Source of the DNA: Siphlonurus alternatus
Taxonomy: Eukaryota > Arthropoda > Insecta > Ephemeroptera > Siphlonuridae
Length of the DNA: 64,000 bases
Assembly: GCA_949825025.1 (NCBI GenBank)
Contig: OX463779.1
Location: 32,000,359-32,064,358 of the forward strand
Direction: 5' to 3'
Shown here: in pieces, positions 1-9,369 of the stretch
Layout of the letters: each line of letters opens with the position of its first letter
Numbering within the stretch: position 1 is the first letter of the stretch
Made by a program: the position numbers and the translations under genes
The notes under the pieces: model-generated
What the model saw: the letters and a program-made list of their open reading frames with translations, nothing else
Told to the model about the DNA's origin: nothing
The model's database searches: none

Positions 1-1776
1 TCCACCCTCAGGGGTGCGTCGGGGAGAAAATCTAAAATTATTTCCAAATTTTTAGGAGGGTCGATTACACCTTGAAAATTAATTTCATAATTTTATCCCA
101 ATCAGTATGAAAAATTAACAATAATTTAATATCATATGGATCGACATATACATTTTATGCATATATACCACGCGCCGCGCGCAAGACTCTATTTAAAGCA
201 AATGACACGGTGTATGGTCACATTTATCTGTTATTTTATTTATTAAGACTAATATTTAACTTTATTATGATAATAAAAAATTTGCAAGTGGATAATATTA
301 TATAATCACGTAAATTAACTCAGGAATGGTATGTTGTTCCTATACTGTTATGAACAGCTAGCCGCATTCTAGTAGTTCACACTTTTGGCCGCTAGAGGGC
401 TGAATTTGGTTGCGTTCGCGAATAGGAAAAGTGAAGAACTCATTCAGTTTGCCTTGATGAAATGACGCAAAGGCAGTACAAGCTATCGTCATATTGAAGG
501 AAAGGGTTAAAGGGTTGCCGCTATACTACTAACATAGTGATGCTATACGAACTCCAGCAAATAGGGTGGTAAAATGGGATGAGCTTCTCTCTCATTTCAT
601 CCCCTGAGAGCTCACCAAATCCCCATTCCCCTCACCATATTCCGAGCACTAACATGATCCTATACCCTTTCCCAGATCCGTGGTCGCAACTGTTATGTCA
701 CGTGTGTTTATATATATAAAAAAATCATTGCGTCACTTTTCATTTGTCGAAACAATATCACAAATGTCAAATCACAATTTTACATTCCCATATTTTGTCA
801 TTACTGACTACAAGAGTAAATGTGTCTAGTAGTCTCATGATTTTATACATTCATATCACAAAGGAATATCAAAATATATAGATATGGAGTTACATACACC
901 TCCAGAAAATAAGAAAGTTACTTTTGCTCTGTTAGTGGGTATTGTCACCTTGTTAATAGAAATTTATTGAACAAGAATAGTTTTGAGGATGTCTAGAATA
1001 TTACCTCCTCCTAAATTGCAAAACTACATTGTCTCTTAAAGCTGCAGGACCAGGAATGAAATTTATGCCACGGTAACAATTGTGCTGACCTGAAGTGTAC
1101 ATGATGACAAAAAGCTTGTGGTAGAGAAAATCTCTTTGTAATATCGAAATTCTCAGAATTTTTTGTACAAAGAAAATTGACGGATTTTATATTATTTAAT
1201 ACTACCTTGTGTAGTAAACAAAGCAAAATTTATATTTTACTCTCGCATTAATTTTAATAATTTAAAAAACGTAAAAAAAGACACTGAATTCTTAATTTAT
1301 GTGATGAAGAACAAAATAAAATAATACGTTTGGTTACAAATAATTGAGTATATTTTAAATACATAAAGCATATATAGACTCTATTAAGCAATACTTTATC
1401 CTATATTTATATCTTTATGTCGAATATGTCAGCCTTCTAATCTTCGGGCGCGATTTTGCCACTCTTCCGTTTATTCGTAAATACCAAGATAATACTAAAA
1501 AATCAAGACAGAAACGAATTATTAATTTGAAGCATATCGGAGTGATGATAACTTATTAAGTAAATATTACTAATTACTCTTTTAAGTTACAAAAAAGCAA
1601 CAAATCTCATCCGGCCGTGCAACAAGTAAGATTGAGCTTACATAACAATTATTTGTGTATAAGTGGCTACAGTAAATGTAAAAACTATTCTGATTATGTC
1701 AGCCCTCTCACTACTTTTCTTGTTCTCATATAATTAAAAATTTAATTGATTATACCAGCATAAATTATCGATCATT
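1..1776. other. AT-rich flank without a recognised gene
   Basis: No ORF here has protein-like composition. A GC-richer patch at about 340-660 contains a CTCF-like word (389-400) but no clear exon. The 5' UTR or promoter of the downstream LINE could extend into the last few hundred bases, but nothing marks its boundary. Confidence 0.5.
389..400 (+). promoter_or_regulatory. CTCF-like motif
   Basis: The word CCGCTAGAGGGC differs at one position from the bilaterian CTCF core CCASYAGRKGGC. Single motif matches occur by chance, so this is a candidate only. Confidence 0.25.
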
Positions 1777-1796
1777 AAAAAAAAAAAAAAAAAAAA

Positions 1797-3263
1797 ATGG
1801 CATTGTCAACCTTAAATCCATATTACCACATTTCTCACCCACCAGCTCAACCAAACCCAAGTCCACTTCTGGACGTGAACTACCTCTATTTTGCCCTAAC
1901 ATCCTGTCTGCAACAAATTCATCTGCTTAGATGTCAGTTCGCCACACTGACACCGAATCAGTCACCCCACCCAGCACACCCCAACCCTCCCCCACCTCCC
2001 CAAGCAACAAAACAAGTATCATCAACCACACCTATCCTATCTCGTATGCGTACGAAAAGTCCCTTAGACCGTATGCAGACTCAGAATCTTCAGCCCAACT
2101 CAGATCACGTGAGATACCCAGAGCTCAAAGAATATCTAGAATTCCTTGCTGGCATCATTCCTCCCCCCAACATTCCCGAGTCAGACATCACTTGCCAAAT
2201 CATAGAAAAAACAGGAAATATTTTCGACGTTCCCAGTTCCGTCGTAAAAGCTCATGCAGTCGCTGCTGACATCAAGATGAATGCAGGCATAGCCAAGAAA
2301 TTTAAAAATATATACGGCAACTTGGAACACCTCAGAAACAAACAAAGATTCCCTGGTGATATCGCTACACTGCAAGTAGATGGTGAAACCATTCTGTACA
2401 TAATCACCAAGTTTAAGTCCAACCATAAGTATTCCCAAAACCAAAATCAATTTTTGAAGAATTTCCTTAAAGGCCTGAATGGCCTTAAAAATCACTGCGT
2501 CAAAAATCAAATTAAAAGAATCGCAATCCCTCGTATCGGCTCAGGACTAGATGGACTCAATTGGAATTATGTCAAGAGCAAAATCGAAGCTATCTTCATC
2601 AACGTGGACATCCTTATTGAGGTCTACTCTCTGAAGCAGAGGAGAAGTCCTCGCCATATGGCGTCTTCAACAACATCCCAAGGTGACAACCAAACCCACC
2701 CCAAAACTTTCCTATCTGATCAACACACCTCCTTATCATCAAACGATGGTCTCATGCACCCTCCTCAAATCTCCCCTCCAAATTCCCAATTCCCTAAACC
2801 TTCTGCCCCTCCTCCTTCCCCCAAAACTCCACCCACTACTCTCCCCAATCCCTCTGCCCCACCCCCCTCCTTATCCCCCCCCACAATGGCCCACCTCACC
2901 CCCCAAATTGTCCATCAACCCTCATCTCCCCCTAAGTCCCATCCTCCCGTGCTCACCCGTCTCTGCACTTCGCAGACAACCACCCCCATTCGCCCCTCAT
3001 GTGTCACAAATACAAATAGTCCCCATCCAATGCCATCAGGCCCTCCCCGCCTCATCAAGGCTCCCTACTACTACAGGCTCAACATGCTCTCTGAAAGTTC
3101 CAAGTCCCCCTCCAGCTCTCTTCAGCATTTCCACTACCCCTCTACCCCCCATCTCCCCAAAGTTAACAACCCGCCTCAACATATAATCAGCTCGCCCAAT
3201 CCGAGCCCGCATTTTCGCGCAACCCTCTCTGCTCCACCCCGTCCAAAGTTGACGAGGTGGTAG
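1797..3263 (+). CDS. LINE ORF1: proline-rich protein with a TARG1-like macrodomain
   Basis: This is a 488-codon ORF starting at the ATG that ends the A21 run; an in-frame TAA at 1776-1778 excludes an earlier start. Residues 1-130 are low-complexity and Pro/Ser-rich. Residues about 132-280 form a macrodomain of the TARG1/OARD1 (ALC1-like) class. The signature pieces in order are NIFDVPSSVVKAHAVAADIK, MNAGIAKKF, TILYIITKFKSNHKYS, IAIPRIGSGLDGLNW and IEVYSL. The two residues known to be catalytic in human TARG1 (Lys84 and Asp125) align with K205 of IITK and D252 of GSGLDGL, so de-ADP-ribosylation of glutamate-linked ADP-ribose is possible. Residues about 285-488 are Pro/Ser-rich and probably disordered. 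No RRM, CCHC knuckle or coiled coil typical of LINE ORF1 proteins is visible. The DNA is C-rich and G-poor on the plus strand, unlike ORF2. The macrodomain assignment rests on remembered family motifs; the role in retrotransposition is inference. Confidence 0.85.
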   Translation: MALSTLNPYYHISHPPAQPNPSPLLDVNYLYFALTSCLQQIHLLRCQFATLTPNQSPHPAHPNPPPPPQATKQVSSTTPILSRMRTKSPLDRMQTQNLQPNSDHVRYPELKEYLEFLAGIIPPPNIPESDITCQIIEKTGNIFDVPSSVVKAHAVAADIKMNAGIAKKFKNIYGNLEHLRNKQRFPGDIATLQVDGETILYIITKFKSNHKYSQNQNQFLKNFLKGLNGLKNHCVKNQIKRIAIPRIGSGLDGLNWNYVKSKIEAIFINVDILIEVYSLKQRRSPRHMASSTTSQGDNQTHPKTFLSDQHTSLSSNDGLMHPPQISPPNSQFPKPSAPPPSPKTPPTTLPNPSAPPPSLSPPTMAHLTPQIVHQPSSPPKSHPPVLTRLCTSQTTTPIRPSCVTNTNSPHPMPSGPPRLIKAPYYYRLNMLSESSKSPSSSLQHFHYPSTPHLPKVNNPPQHIISSPNPSPHFRATLSAPPRPKLTRW

Positions 3264-6136
3264 TCTCAAACTCACCACTAAGGCTAAATATTCTCTTATG
3301 GAATGTGGAAGGCCTGAAAAAGCTAATACCTTTAATCTCAGACAATATTCTTGAGAACCGAGATATTATTGTATTCACAGAGACCTTCTTACTTGAATCA
3401 CTTGACATAAATGGCTACTACTCCTTCCACAACCTTGCTTTCAAATGGCAGAGAGGGAGACCGTTTGGAGGCATCTCATGCTTCATAAACCCAAAACATG
3501 GTCCAATTTTAAATTTCTTAAAACTTAAAGATTTTATCATCATCAAAACTAAATTTTTTACAGTCATTGCCATGTACCTTAATCCATATTTTACAGTTCT
3601 CGAACTAATGGAGGTAGTACTATATGCAATAAGCCTCACAGAAAATGATGCTAATGTAATTTTCACGGGCGATTTTAACTGTAGAATTGACCTTTCAAAT
3701 GTCCCGAAACATCTACGAAACAAGACAGATATTCTATTAGACATTTTAAATTCAAATGGCTACTTACTCTCTAATAGCCCCCTAGAAAAAACTTTTGTAA
3801 ACGCAAATGGTTCAAGTACAATCGACCTGCTTTTTTATAAACCTAAAAATTTTATATTAATAAAACATGTCATTATTTCTGAGACAAACTCGTCACTGTT
3901 AAAGAGTCATCTACCCGGTGAAATTATTTTAAAATTTACCCCTAGCAATCCTCCCAATAAAAAACTTTTTTACAGATCAAATTATTCAAACAAAATTGAT
4001 ATTAGAAATTATAATGACCAAATTTATACTTATGGTGATACCATAATTACTCATATCAATAATAAAGATGTAAATAGTCTAAATACTTTAATTACTAATG
4101 TCATTCTACATTCTACTATTGCAAAGAAAAATAATAAAAGAGTATCTAAACCCTGGTTTAATAGCGAATGTTATCTATCAAGGCAAGATCTTCTATCAAA
4201 ATTTCATGCCAGCAAATTATATTTATTCAAAAACCCAAATTTGCATGAGCAATTTATTCAGGCAAGAAGCTGTTATAAGGCTTTATTGAAGCAGAAAGAA
4301 TTAGAATTTAAAATTAAATCGGAAGATAAAATGATTAAAGACGCAGAGCTAGAACCATACACATATCTTAGGAAAGATAGACCACCAACTAAGTCATGCC
4401 CAATTAACATAGACAAATGGGAAAACCATTTTACAAATATCTTAAATACAAATAAATTACAATCCGACCAAACTCTCAATCTTTTATCATTAACAAGAGA
4501 CTATAATTGTAACTTAAATTATATTCCTCTTAATGAATTTGAAGTCTATAATTGTATGCAAAGCCTAAAAAACAATAAAGCTTCGGGCCCAGATTTTATT
4601 ACGAATGAACATTTGAAGCTAGTAAGCAAGTCGTTAACCCCAACAATCACCAATATGTTTAACCTCTGTATTGAAACGGCTACAATTCCGGAATTGTGGC
4701 GGATCGCCTACCTAATGGTATTATACAAAGGGAAGGGTAACATTATGTCACCCGACTCATACAGAGGTATTATCCATGGTGATACCATGTACAAACTCTT
4801 CTCGAGATTAATTGCAAACAGGCTTTTTGATTCCACCCACTATCTTATTCCAAAAGAGCAATACGGCTTTATGCCAGGACGTTCCACAATACAAGCTGTA
4901 TCCACAGTATATAATCAAATTAAACTAGCATTGGAGAAGCCAAAGGGTCATTTATATATTGCTTTTGTAGACTTCAGAAAAGCTTTTGATTCGGTCAATA
5001 GGAATTTGCTCATTGAAAAGCTGAAGTCATTTAAAGTAATTCCTTCTGAAATTTTGAATATCTTAGCTGTTATTCTAAATATCAATTATGTATGTGTTCA
5101 AGATCGCTTATCATGTTCTAGTAATATTATTCAATCTAACGGAGTTTTGCAAGGAGACCCGAGCAGCTCTCTTCTTTTCAATCTTTTTACTGCAGATATA
5201 ACTGAGATTACAAAAGATATAAACTGTGAAAATGAAAATGATCAAGTCGTACTAAATTTATATGCAGATGATCTTGCTATTATTTCAAAGAGCAAAGTCA
5301 AGCTACAAAAAGCGCTAAATAATCTATCCATCTGGGCCAAAACAAATGGTCTAGAAATTAACACAGAGAAAACCAAGTTTGTTAAGTTTAGAAGAGGCGG
5401 ACCGTTATGCAAAAACGATGAAATTTATTGTGACGGTCAAAAGATTGAATTTCTAAATTCATTTAAATATCTTGGCATAATACTTCAAATGACAGGGCTT
5501 TCTTTTTCTAAACATATAACAGAAAGATGTAAGAACGCTATCACTGTTATGTACACTATCTCAGGGCTGTCTGGTCTATCCGTCAAAACAGGGCTCAAAC
5601 TATTCAATTTAAAAGTCGCCCCTGTGGCTACTTATGGTATTGAAATTGTATGGCCTCATTTATCTGTATCCGATTTTGATAAATTAGAATCAGTAAAAGC
5701 TATGTTTGTTAAAAGATTACTGTGTCTGTCAAAATTTACCGAAACTAGACTGGCCTATAAACTGATAGATTCCAATTATTTTATTACAGAAATCAAAGAA
5801 ATGTTTAAACTTCCAACGACAGATCAATATTCCAATTTTATAGCTGTCAGGAATCAAAAAGCTCAGGATATTAATCCTGAGTTTTACAGCACTGATGCTA
5901 TGACATGTAAATATTGGTGTCTGCCCCAATTGGATAGATCCAATGTTAGAAATGTTTTAACTCGCCAGGCTGTTCACGGCTTCCACTATCTAATTTGTAA
6001 ATCTTCTGGTTATCATAAAGCTGAACAATCTTGTGTATGTAAATTATGTAATGAATATTGTAGCCAATATCATTTAAATATCTGTAAATCTAGAATTAAG
6101 TCTATTAGCGATTATGCCAGGGGAGATTTCATATAG
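3257..6136 (+). CDS. LINE ORF2: APE endonuclease and reverse transcriptase
   Basis: This is an uninterrupted frame of about 959 codons. Residues 10-230 are an AP-endonuclease-like domain: LLWNVEGL near 13-20, TETF at 41-44, GDFNCR at 138-143, STIDLLF at 187-193 and SHLP at 217-220 (the catalytic SDH variant). The reverse transcriptase follows, with SLKNNKASGPD near 436-446, LYKGKG at 489-494, YGFMPGRST at 536-544, FVDFRKAFD at 570-578 (catalytic D572), GVLQGDP at 629-635 and YADD at 669-672. A C-terminal knuckle CX2CX7HX3C spans C928-C943. There is no RNase H or restriction-like nuclease motif. The frame is open upstream of the first listed codon (a GTG), and the first in-frame Met (about residue 106) lies inside the endonuclease. 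Translation therefore probably depends on ORF1 by -1 frameshifting or stop-restart. The protein would nick target DNA and prime cDNA synthesis from the element RNA. Confidence 0.95.
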   Translation: MVVSNSPLRLNILLWNVEGLKKLIPLISDNILENRDIIVFTETFLLESLDINGYYSFHNLAFKWQRGRPFGGISCFINPKHGPILNFLKLKDFIIIKTKFFTVIAMYLNPYFTVLELMEVVLYAISLTENDANVIFTGDFNCRIDLSNVPKHLRNKTDILLDILNSNGYLLSNSPLEKTFVNANGSSTIDLLFYKPKNFILIKHVIISETNSSLLKSHLPGEIILKFTPSNPPNKKLFYRSNYSNKIDIRNYNDQIYTYGDTIITHINNKDVNSLNTLITNVILHSTIAKKNNKRVSKPWFNSECYLSRQDLLSKFHASKLYLFKNPNLHEQFIQARSCYKALLKQKELEFKIKSEDKMIKDAELEPYTYLRKDRPPTKSCPINIDKWENHFTNILNTNKLQSDQTLNLLSLTRDYNCNLNYIPLNEFEVYNCMQSLKNNKASGPDFITNEHLKLVSKSLTPTITNMFNLCIETATIPELWRIAYLMVLYKGKGNIMSPDSYRGIIHGDTMYKLFSRLIANRLFDSTHYLIPKEQYGFMPGRSTIQAVSTVYNQIKLALEKPKGHLYIAFVDFRKAFDSVNRNLLIEKLKSFKVIPSEILNILAVILNINYVCVQDRLSCSSNIIQSNGVLQGDPSSSLLFNLFTADITEITKDINCENENDQVVLNLYADDLAIISKSKVKLQKALNNLSIWAKTNGLEINTEKTKFVKFRRGGPLCKNDEIYCDGQKIEFLNSFKYLGIILQMTGLSFSKHITERCKNAITVMYTISGLSGLSVKTGLKLFNLKVAPVATYGIEIVWPHLSVSDFDKLESVKAMFVKRLLCLSKFTETRLAYKLIDSNYFITEIKEMFKLPTTDQYSNFIAVRNQKAQDINPEFYSTDAMTCKYWCLPQLDRSNVRNVLTRQAVHGFHYLICKSSGYHKAEQSCVCKLCNEYCSQYHLNICKSRIKSISDYARGDFI

Positions 6137-6470
6137 TCTATAGATTTTGAATAGCAATGAAGCAATAAGTTTTTTTTTTTTATTCTATCTATTTTCTATG
6201 TCATATTTTGTCTTATATATATGTGATTATATATATGATATATTATTATTATGATGTAACAGGCTGTTAGTATCATCTGTTATTTTATTTTATATTGTTT
6301 TATTATCATTTTCTATTGTTCTATTATTCTGTAACTATTATATATGTTTTGTATGTATGTTTTATGTGTTCTATTGTAATGTTTTTCTATAATGTATGTT
6401 TCTAGTGCTGTTAATATGTACACTTTCTGTGTTTAATAAAAGACTAATAATTAAGCAATACAATTTTGCA
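6137..6470 (+). other. LINE 3' UTR with polyadenylation signal
   Basis: AT-rich tract with TATTAT/TATATG words directly after the ORF2 stop. AATAAA at 6435-6440 is the only canonical polyadenylation signal close downstream. The end of the element is not sharply defined. Confidence 0.55.
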
Positions 6471-6647
6471 TAAAATTTTTAATTACAGAAACATGAAAAC
6501 AAATGGATTTGAAGTAAAAAAAAAGCTGCTATATTTAAAAAAAAAACAGTATCTTTTAATACCGGCATTAAATTGATATAATTTGGAAGTACCTAGTAAA
6601 GTGCTAAGGGCACGATAAGTCAGTAGTGTCAGTACTCACAGTTTCTG

Positions 6648-6680
<33 letters not shown>

Positions 6681-7857
6681 CCTAAAATATTTTCCACTTG
6701 ATAAAATAGGCAGGGTACTTTTCTTTGTCGTTAAATTAGGTTAATGAGCTTTTTTTAAGCAGGTATACATATTAAAATAATATACATTATAATACATAAA
6801 ATATTCTAATTATAATATAAATTTTACCAGTGCTTTTGTTCTTGCATTATTATTATTATTTACAATGAGCTCAAGAGATGATGAGAAGAGATGAGTAAGC
6901 AAATATAAAAGATACGAATGAAATAAAGTAAACAAAATAACAAAAAAGTCTCTGTATACTTTATGCAATGTTGAACTTTTATTATTATCATTATTATGAA
7001 AATGCGAGACCAAAATAATATTTATTTGTATTTTAATAATAATAAGTATAATAACTACAATAACATATGAGGAAAGAGAGAAAGAGAGAAAAGATGAGAG
7101 AGAGAGAGAGAAAGAGAGAGAAAGAGATCGAGAGAGAGAGACAAAAAAAGAAGAGGGAAGAGGAGAGGAAGTGAAATAAGTTTGACAACAACCTTTCTTA
7201 TTTAACTTAAAAAAAATATATTAACTGTTTTAATACAATTGTTGCTATAGACTTCACGGGTCCTTCATTTTCTTCTCAGCTGTGTGCTCTGTTAAAACAT
7301 CAGATCTGCTCCTCGAGTTTAAAACGATTGCAGTCATTGGTTGGAAATCTGCAACGTCTTTCATCATTGGTCAACACACGAGCAAAACACTTCACGGAAA
7401 CAGCCGATGAAGCCTCGGTAAAAGCGAGCAGCTCCCATACAAGTGCGGTTTGCTGTGGAACTCAACAATGCTCGAACTTTCAAGTCGCGCTCACCAGACT
7501 GGATGAAATCTAGGACGAAGTGTCGTCAACTGAAACGAAAAACGAACACGGTGATAGTAAAAACCTTGACAGTTAATGAAGGTTTCTAGCTCTTTAATTT
7601 TTTGTTGTGTTTGTCAAGTATGTCAAATAATATCAATTTTATTTCAATTATTTTTATAAAACTTATCGTTAAATTTTGTGTTCTTGATGGAATTTTATTA
7701 TAATATAATAATATAATGCTACTATGCAATAAAGTGTTCTATTTCTATGATTATACCGTTGTAACGTAATATGTTAGATTCGTTAACTGCAATATTTTTA
7801 AACAATAATCATATTTATAAACTAATTATTTTCAATATATATTATATTTCTTTTAGC
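6471..7857. other. AT-rich spacer with poly-T and purine-rich tracts
   Basis: Contains a T tract near 6645-6673 and a long GA/GAAA purine tract near 7070-7175. A somewhat GC-richer island at about 7240-7560 contains two ATTGGTT/ATTGGTC (CCAAT-box-like) words and a 61-codon ORF. That ORF has no recognisable motif and is not called as a gene. Confidence 0.4.
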
Positions 7858-8252
7858 AATGGGAAGCTGTGACCTGCCGATTTGGTCGCCATATTCTAAC
7901 TGGAGGATATTCGTATGTTGAAGATCAGCGGATTTTGACACTATTGCGCAACGTTTCTGCGCAGTTTTCCCGCTCCAAAATCAGAATACAAGTACCGCGA
8001 AATTTTTTAGAGTCTCTTTACTTAAACCGAGCTGATGGGGTTGCAAATAATATTTTAATAGTGACAAATGTAAAAGGTTAGTGACAATATGTGATTTTAA
8101 ATTCGGAAACAGAACTTACATGTGTTTTAAGAATTAACAATTTGCGATCGAAAAATTGCTCCGTATAGGATCTTACGAGCACCCAGTCTTTTCTTGTAAG
8201 TAAATGGTAGCCTGACAAAGGTTGCATGACGTCATCATCACAGCTTCCCATT
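7858..8252. mobile_element. Possible 395-bp element bounded by 15-bp inverted repeats
   Basis: AATGGGAAGCTGTGA at 7858-7872 is exactly inverted as TCACAGCTTCCCATT at 8238-8252. The interior holds a 70-codon ORF of no recognised family. The motif TTAGC occurs just outside both ends, but the flanks do not make a clean target duplication. It may be a MITE or a chance inverted repeat. Confidence 0.35.
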
Positions 8253-8601
8253 AAAATTAGCAAAAAAAGTGCAATTATATTATATATCGTATAAGGTGCA
8301 AAATTATTAAAATTTCCAATACATTTAAAAATCAATAGTAGGTAATGTTGTTTTTATTTGTAAATATTGATGATTGATTGAATTCTTTAGCTACGGCTGT
8401 ATTTAACGTCTATAAAATATGACACAATATTTGGCTAACTCAGACAAAACATTAGCAACGGAAATCGATGCTGCATGAGATCCATTACGTAGTTCAGACT
8501 TATATTTTATCTAATTTAGAATAGCTTTTAAAACTAAAGAAACTAAAAGCATGCAATATTTACTTCTTTTTTTTTAAATTTTTAAATAAAAAATGTATTG
8601 A

Positions 8602-8604
<3 letters not shown>

Positions 8605-8685
<81 letters not shown>
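8605..8685. repeat. (GA)n microsatellite
   Basis: An uninterrupted dinucleotide run of about 80 bases immediately left of the fold-back element. Confidence 0.97.
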
Positions 8686-8688
<3 letters not shown>

Positions 8689-8941
8689 CGTTATTCGTAG
8701 ATAACACGTACTCTCTTGTTTTCTCCCACGGCAGTTGTCGGGACTCTCAGTTTTGTCGGGATATCCCGACAGCGTTTTCGCTTATTTCTGATTCTCCGTA
8801 TGGAGAAGTACATAAAAAACATTATTTTAGTCAATTAAAATTTTTCCCAGTAATATACGATTAAAGTCGTTGAGAAAACGCTAATTTCGAAATCCAGGTG
8901 GCAGCACAGTCTCTCCCTCTCCCTCGTGTTTGTTTTTTTTC

Positions 8942-8957
8942 CCCGCAGGGGGCGCTG
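8942..8957 (+). promoter_or_regulatory. CTCF-like motif in outer left arm
   Basis: CCCGCAGGGGGCGCTG matches the classic CTCF core around CAGGGGGCGCTG closely. It lies in otherwise AT-rich DNA at the outer side of the fold-back structure. Function is inference. Confidence 0.35.
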
Positions 8958-8971
8958 TGTTCGAACTTTTG

Positions 8972-9369
8972 TCGGGATACTCTCTCTCGCTATGACGTCA
9001 TTAATATATACCCTGCTGACATTAGATGTATTAAGCATATTGACGGGACTTCTCGGACTTAGAGTGAAAATATTGAAAGGGAGAGCATATATTCCATAAA
9101 GTTACTGCCAGGACTTTAACCCTTCTGAAATTAATTCGTGGTAGAGTTCTTAATGGGATGCGAACTTATATCGGGATACTCTCTCTCGCTATGACGTAAT
9201 TAATATATACCTTTATGACAAAATATATTGTAAGCCTATTGAGAGGACTTCTTGGACTTAGAGTGTAAATATTGAAAGGGAGAGCATATACTCCTTACAG
9301 TTATTAACGGGCATTTTACCCTTTAGAAAATAATTCTTGATAAATTTCTTTACGGGATGTTTCCAATAA
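8972..9369. repeat. About 199-bp tandem duplication in left arm
   Basis: TCGGGATACTCTCTCTCGCT occurs at 8972 and again at 9171. The following text (ATGACGT-ATTAATATATACC, then GGACTT-TTGGACTTAGAGTG, then AAATATTGAAAGGGAGAGCA) repeats with the same 199-bp offset. The right arm carries only one obvious counterpart, near 18180-18250. Confidence 0.85.

Larger units (their letters stand above)
1777..6470 (+). mobile_element. Full-length APE-type non-LTR retrotransposon (LINE) with macrodomain ORF1
   Basis: Two long overlapping ORFs, both without internal stops, make up an autonomous LINE: a proline-rich macrodomain ORF1 followed by an endonuclease/reverse-transcriptase ORF2. A run of 21 A (1777-1797) directly abuts the ORF1 ATG, so no conventional 5' UTR is seen between them. 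After ORF2 lies an AT-rich 3' UTR of about 300 bases with an AATAAA at 6435-6440. The exact 3' end and any target-site duplication could not be fixed, so the outer limits are approximate. The YADD, GDFN and SHLP motifs place ORF2 in the broad Jockey/I/CR1-like group; no clade is claimed. Both ORFs are intact, which suggests a young or recently active copy. Confidence 0.9.

Noticed and set aside
1931..3186. Extra plus- and minus-strand ORFs overlapping ORF1 and ORF2
   Set aside because: Shadows of the LINE genes in other frames, open because of the C-rich, stop-poor composition.
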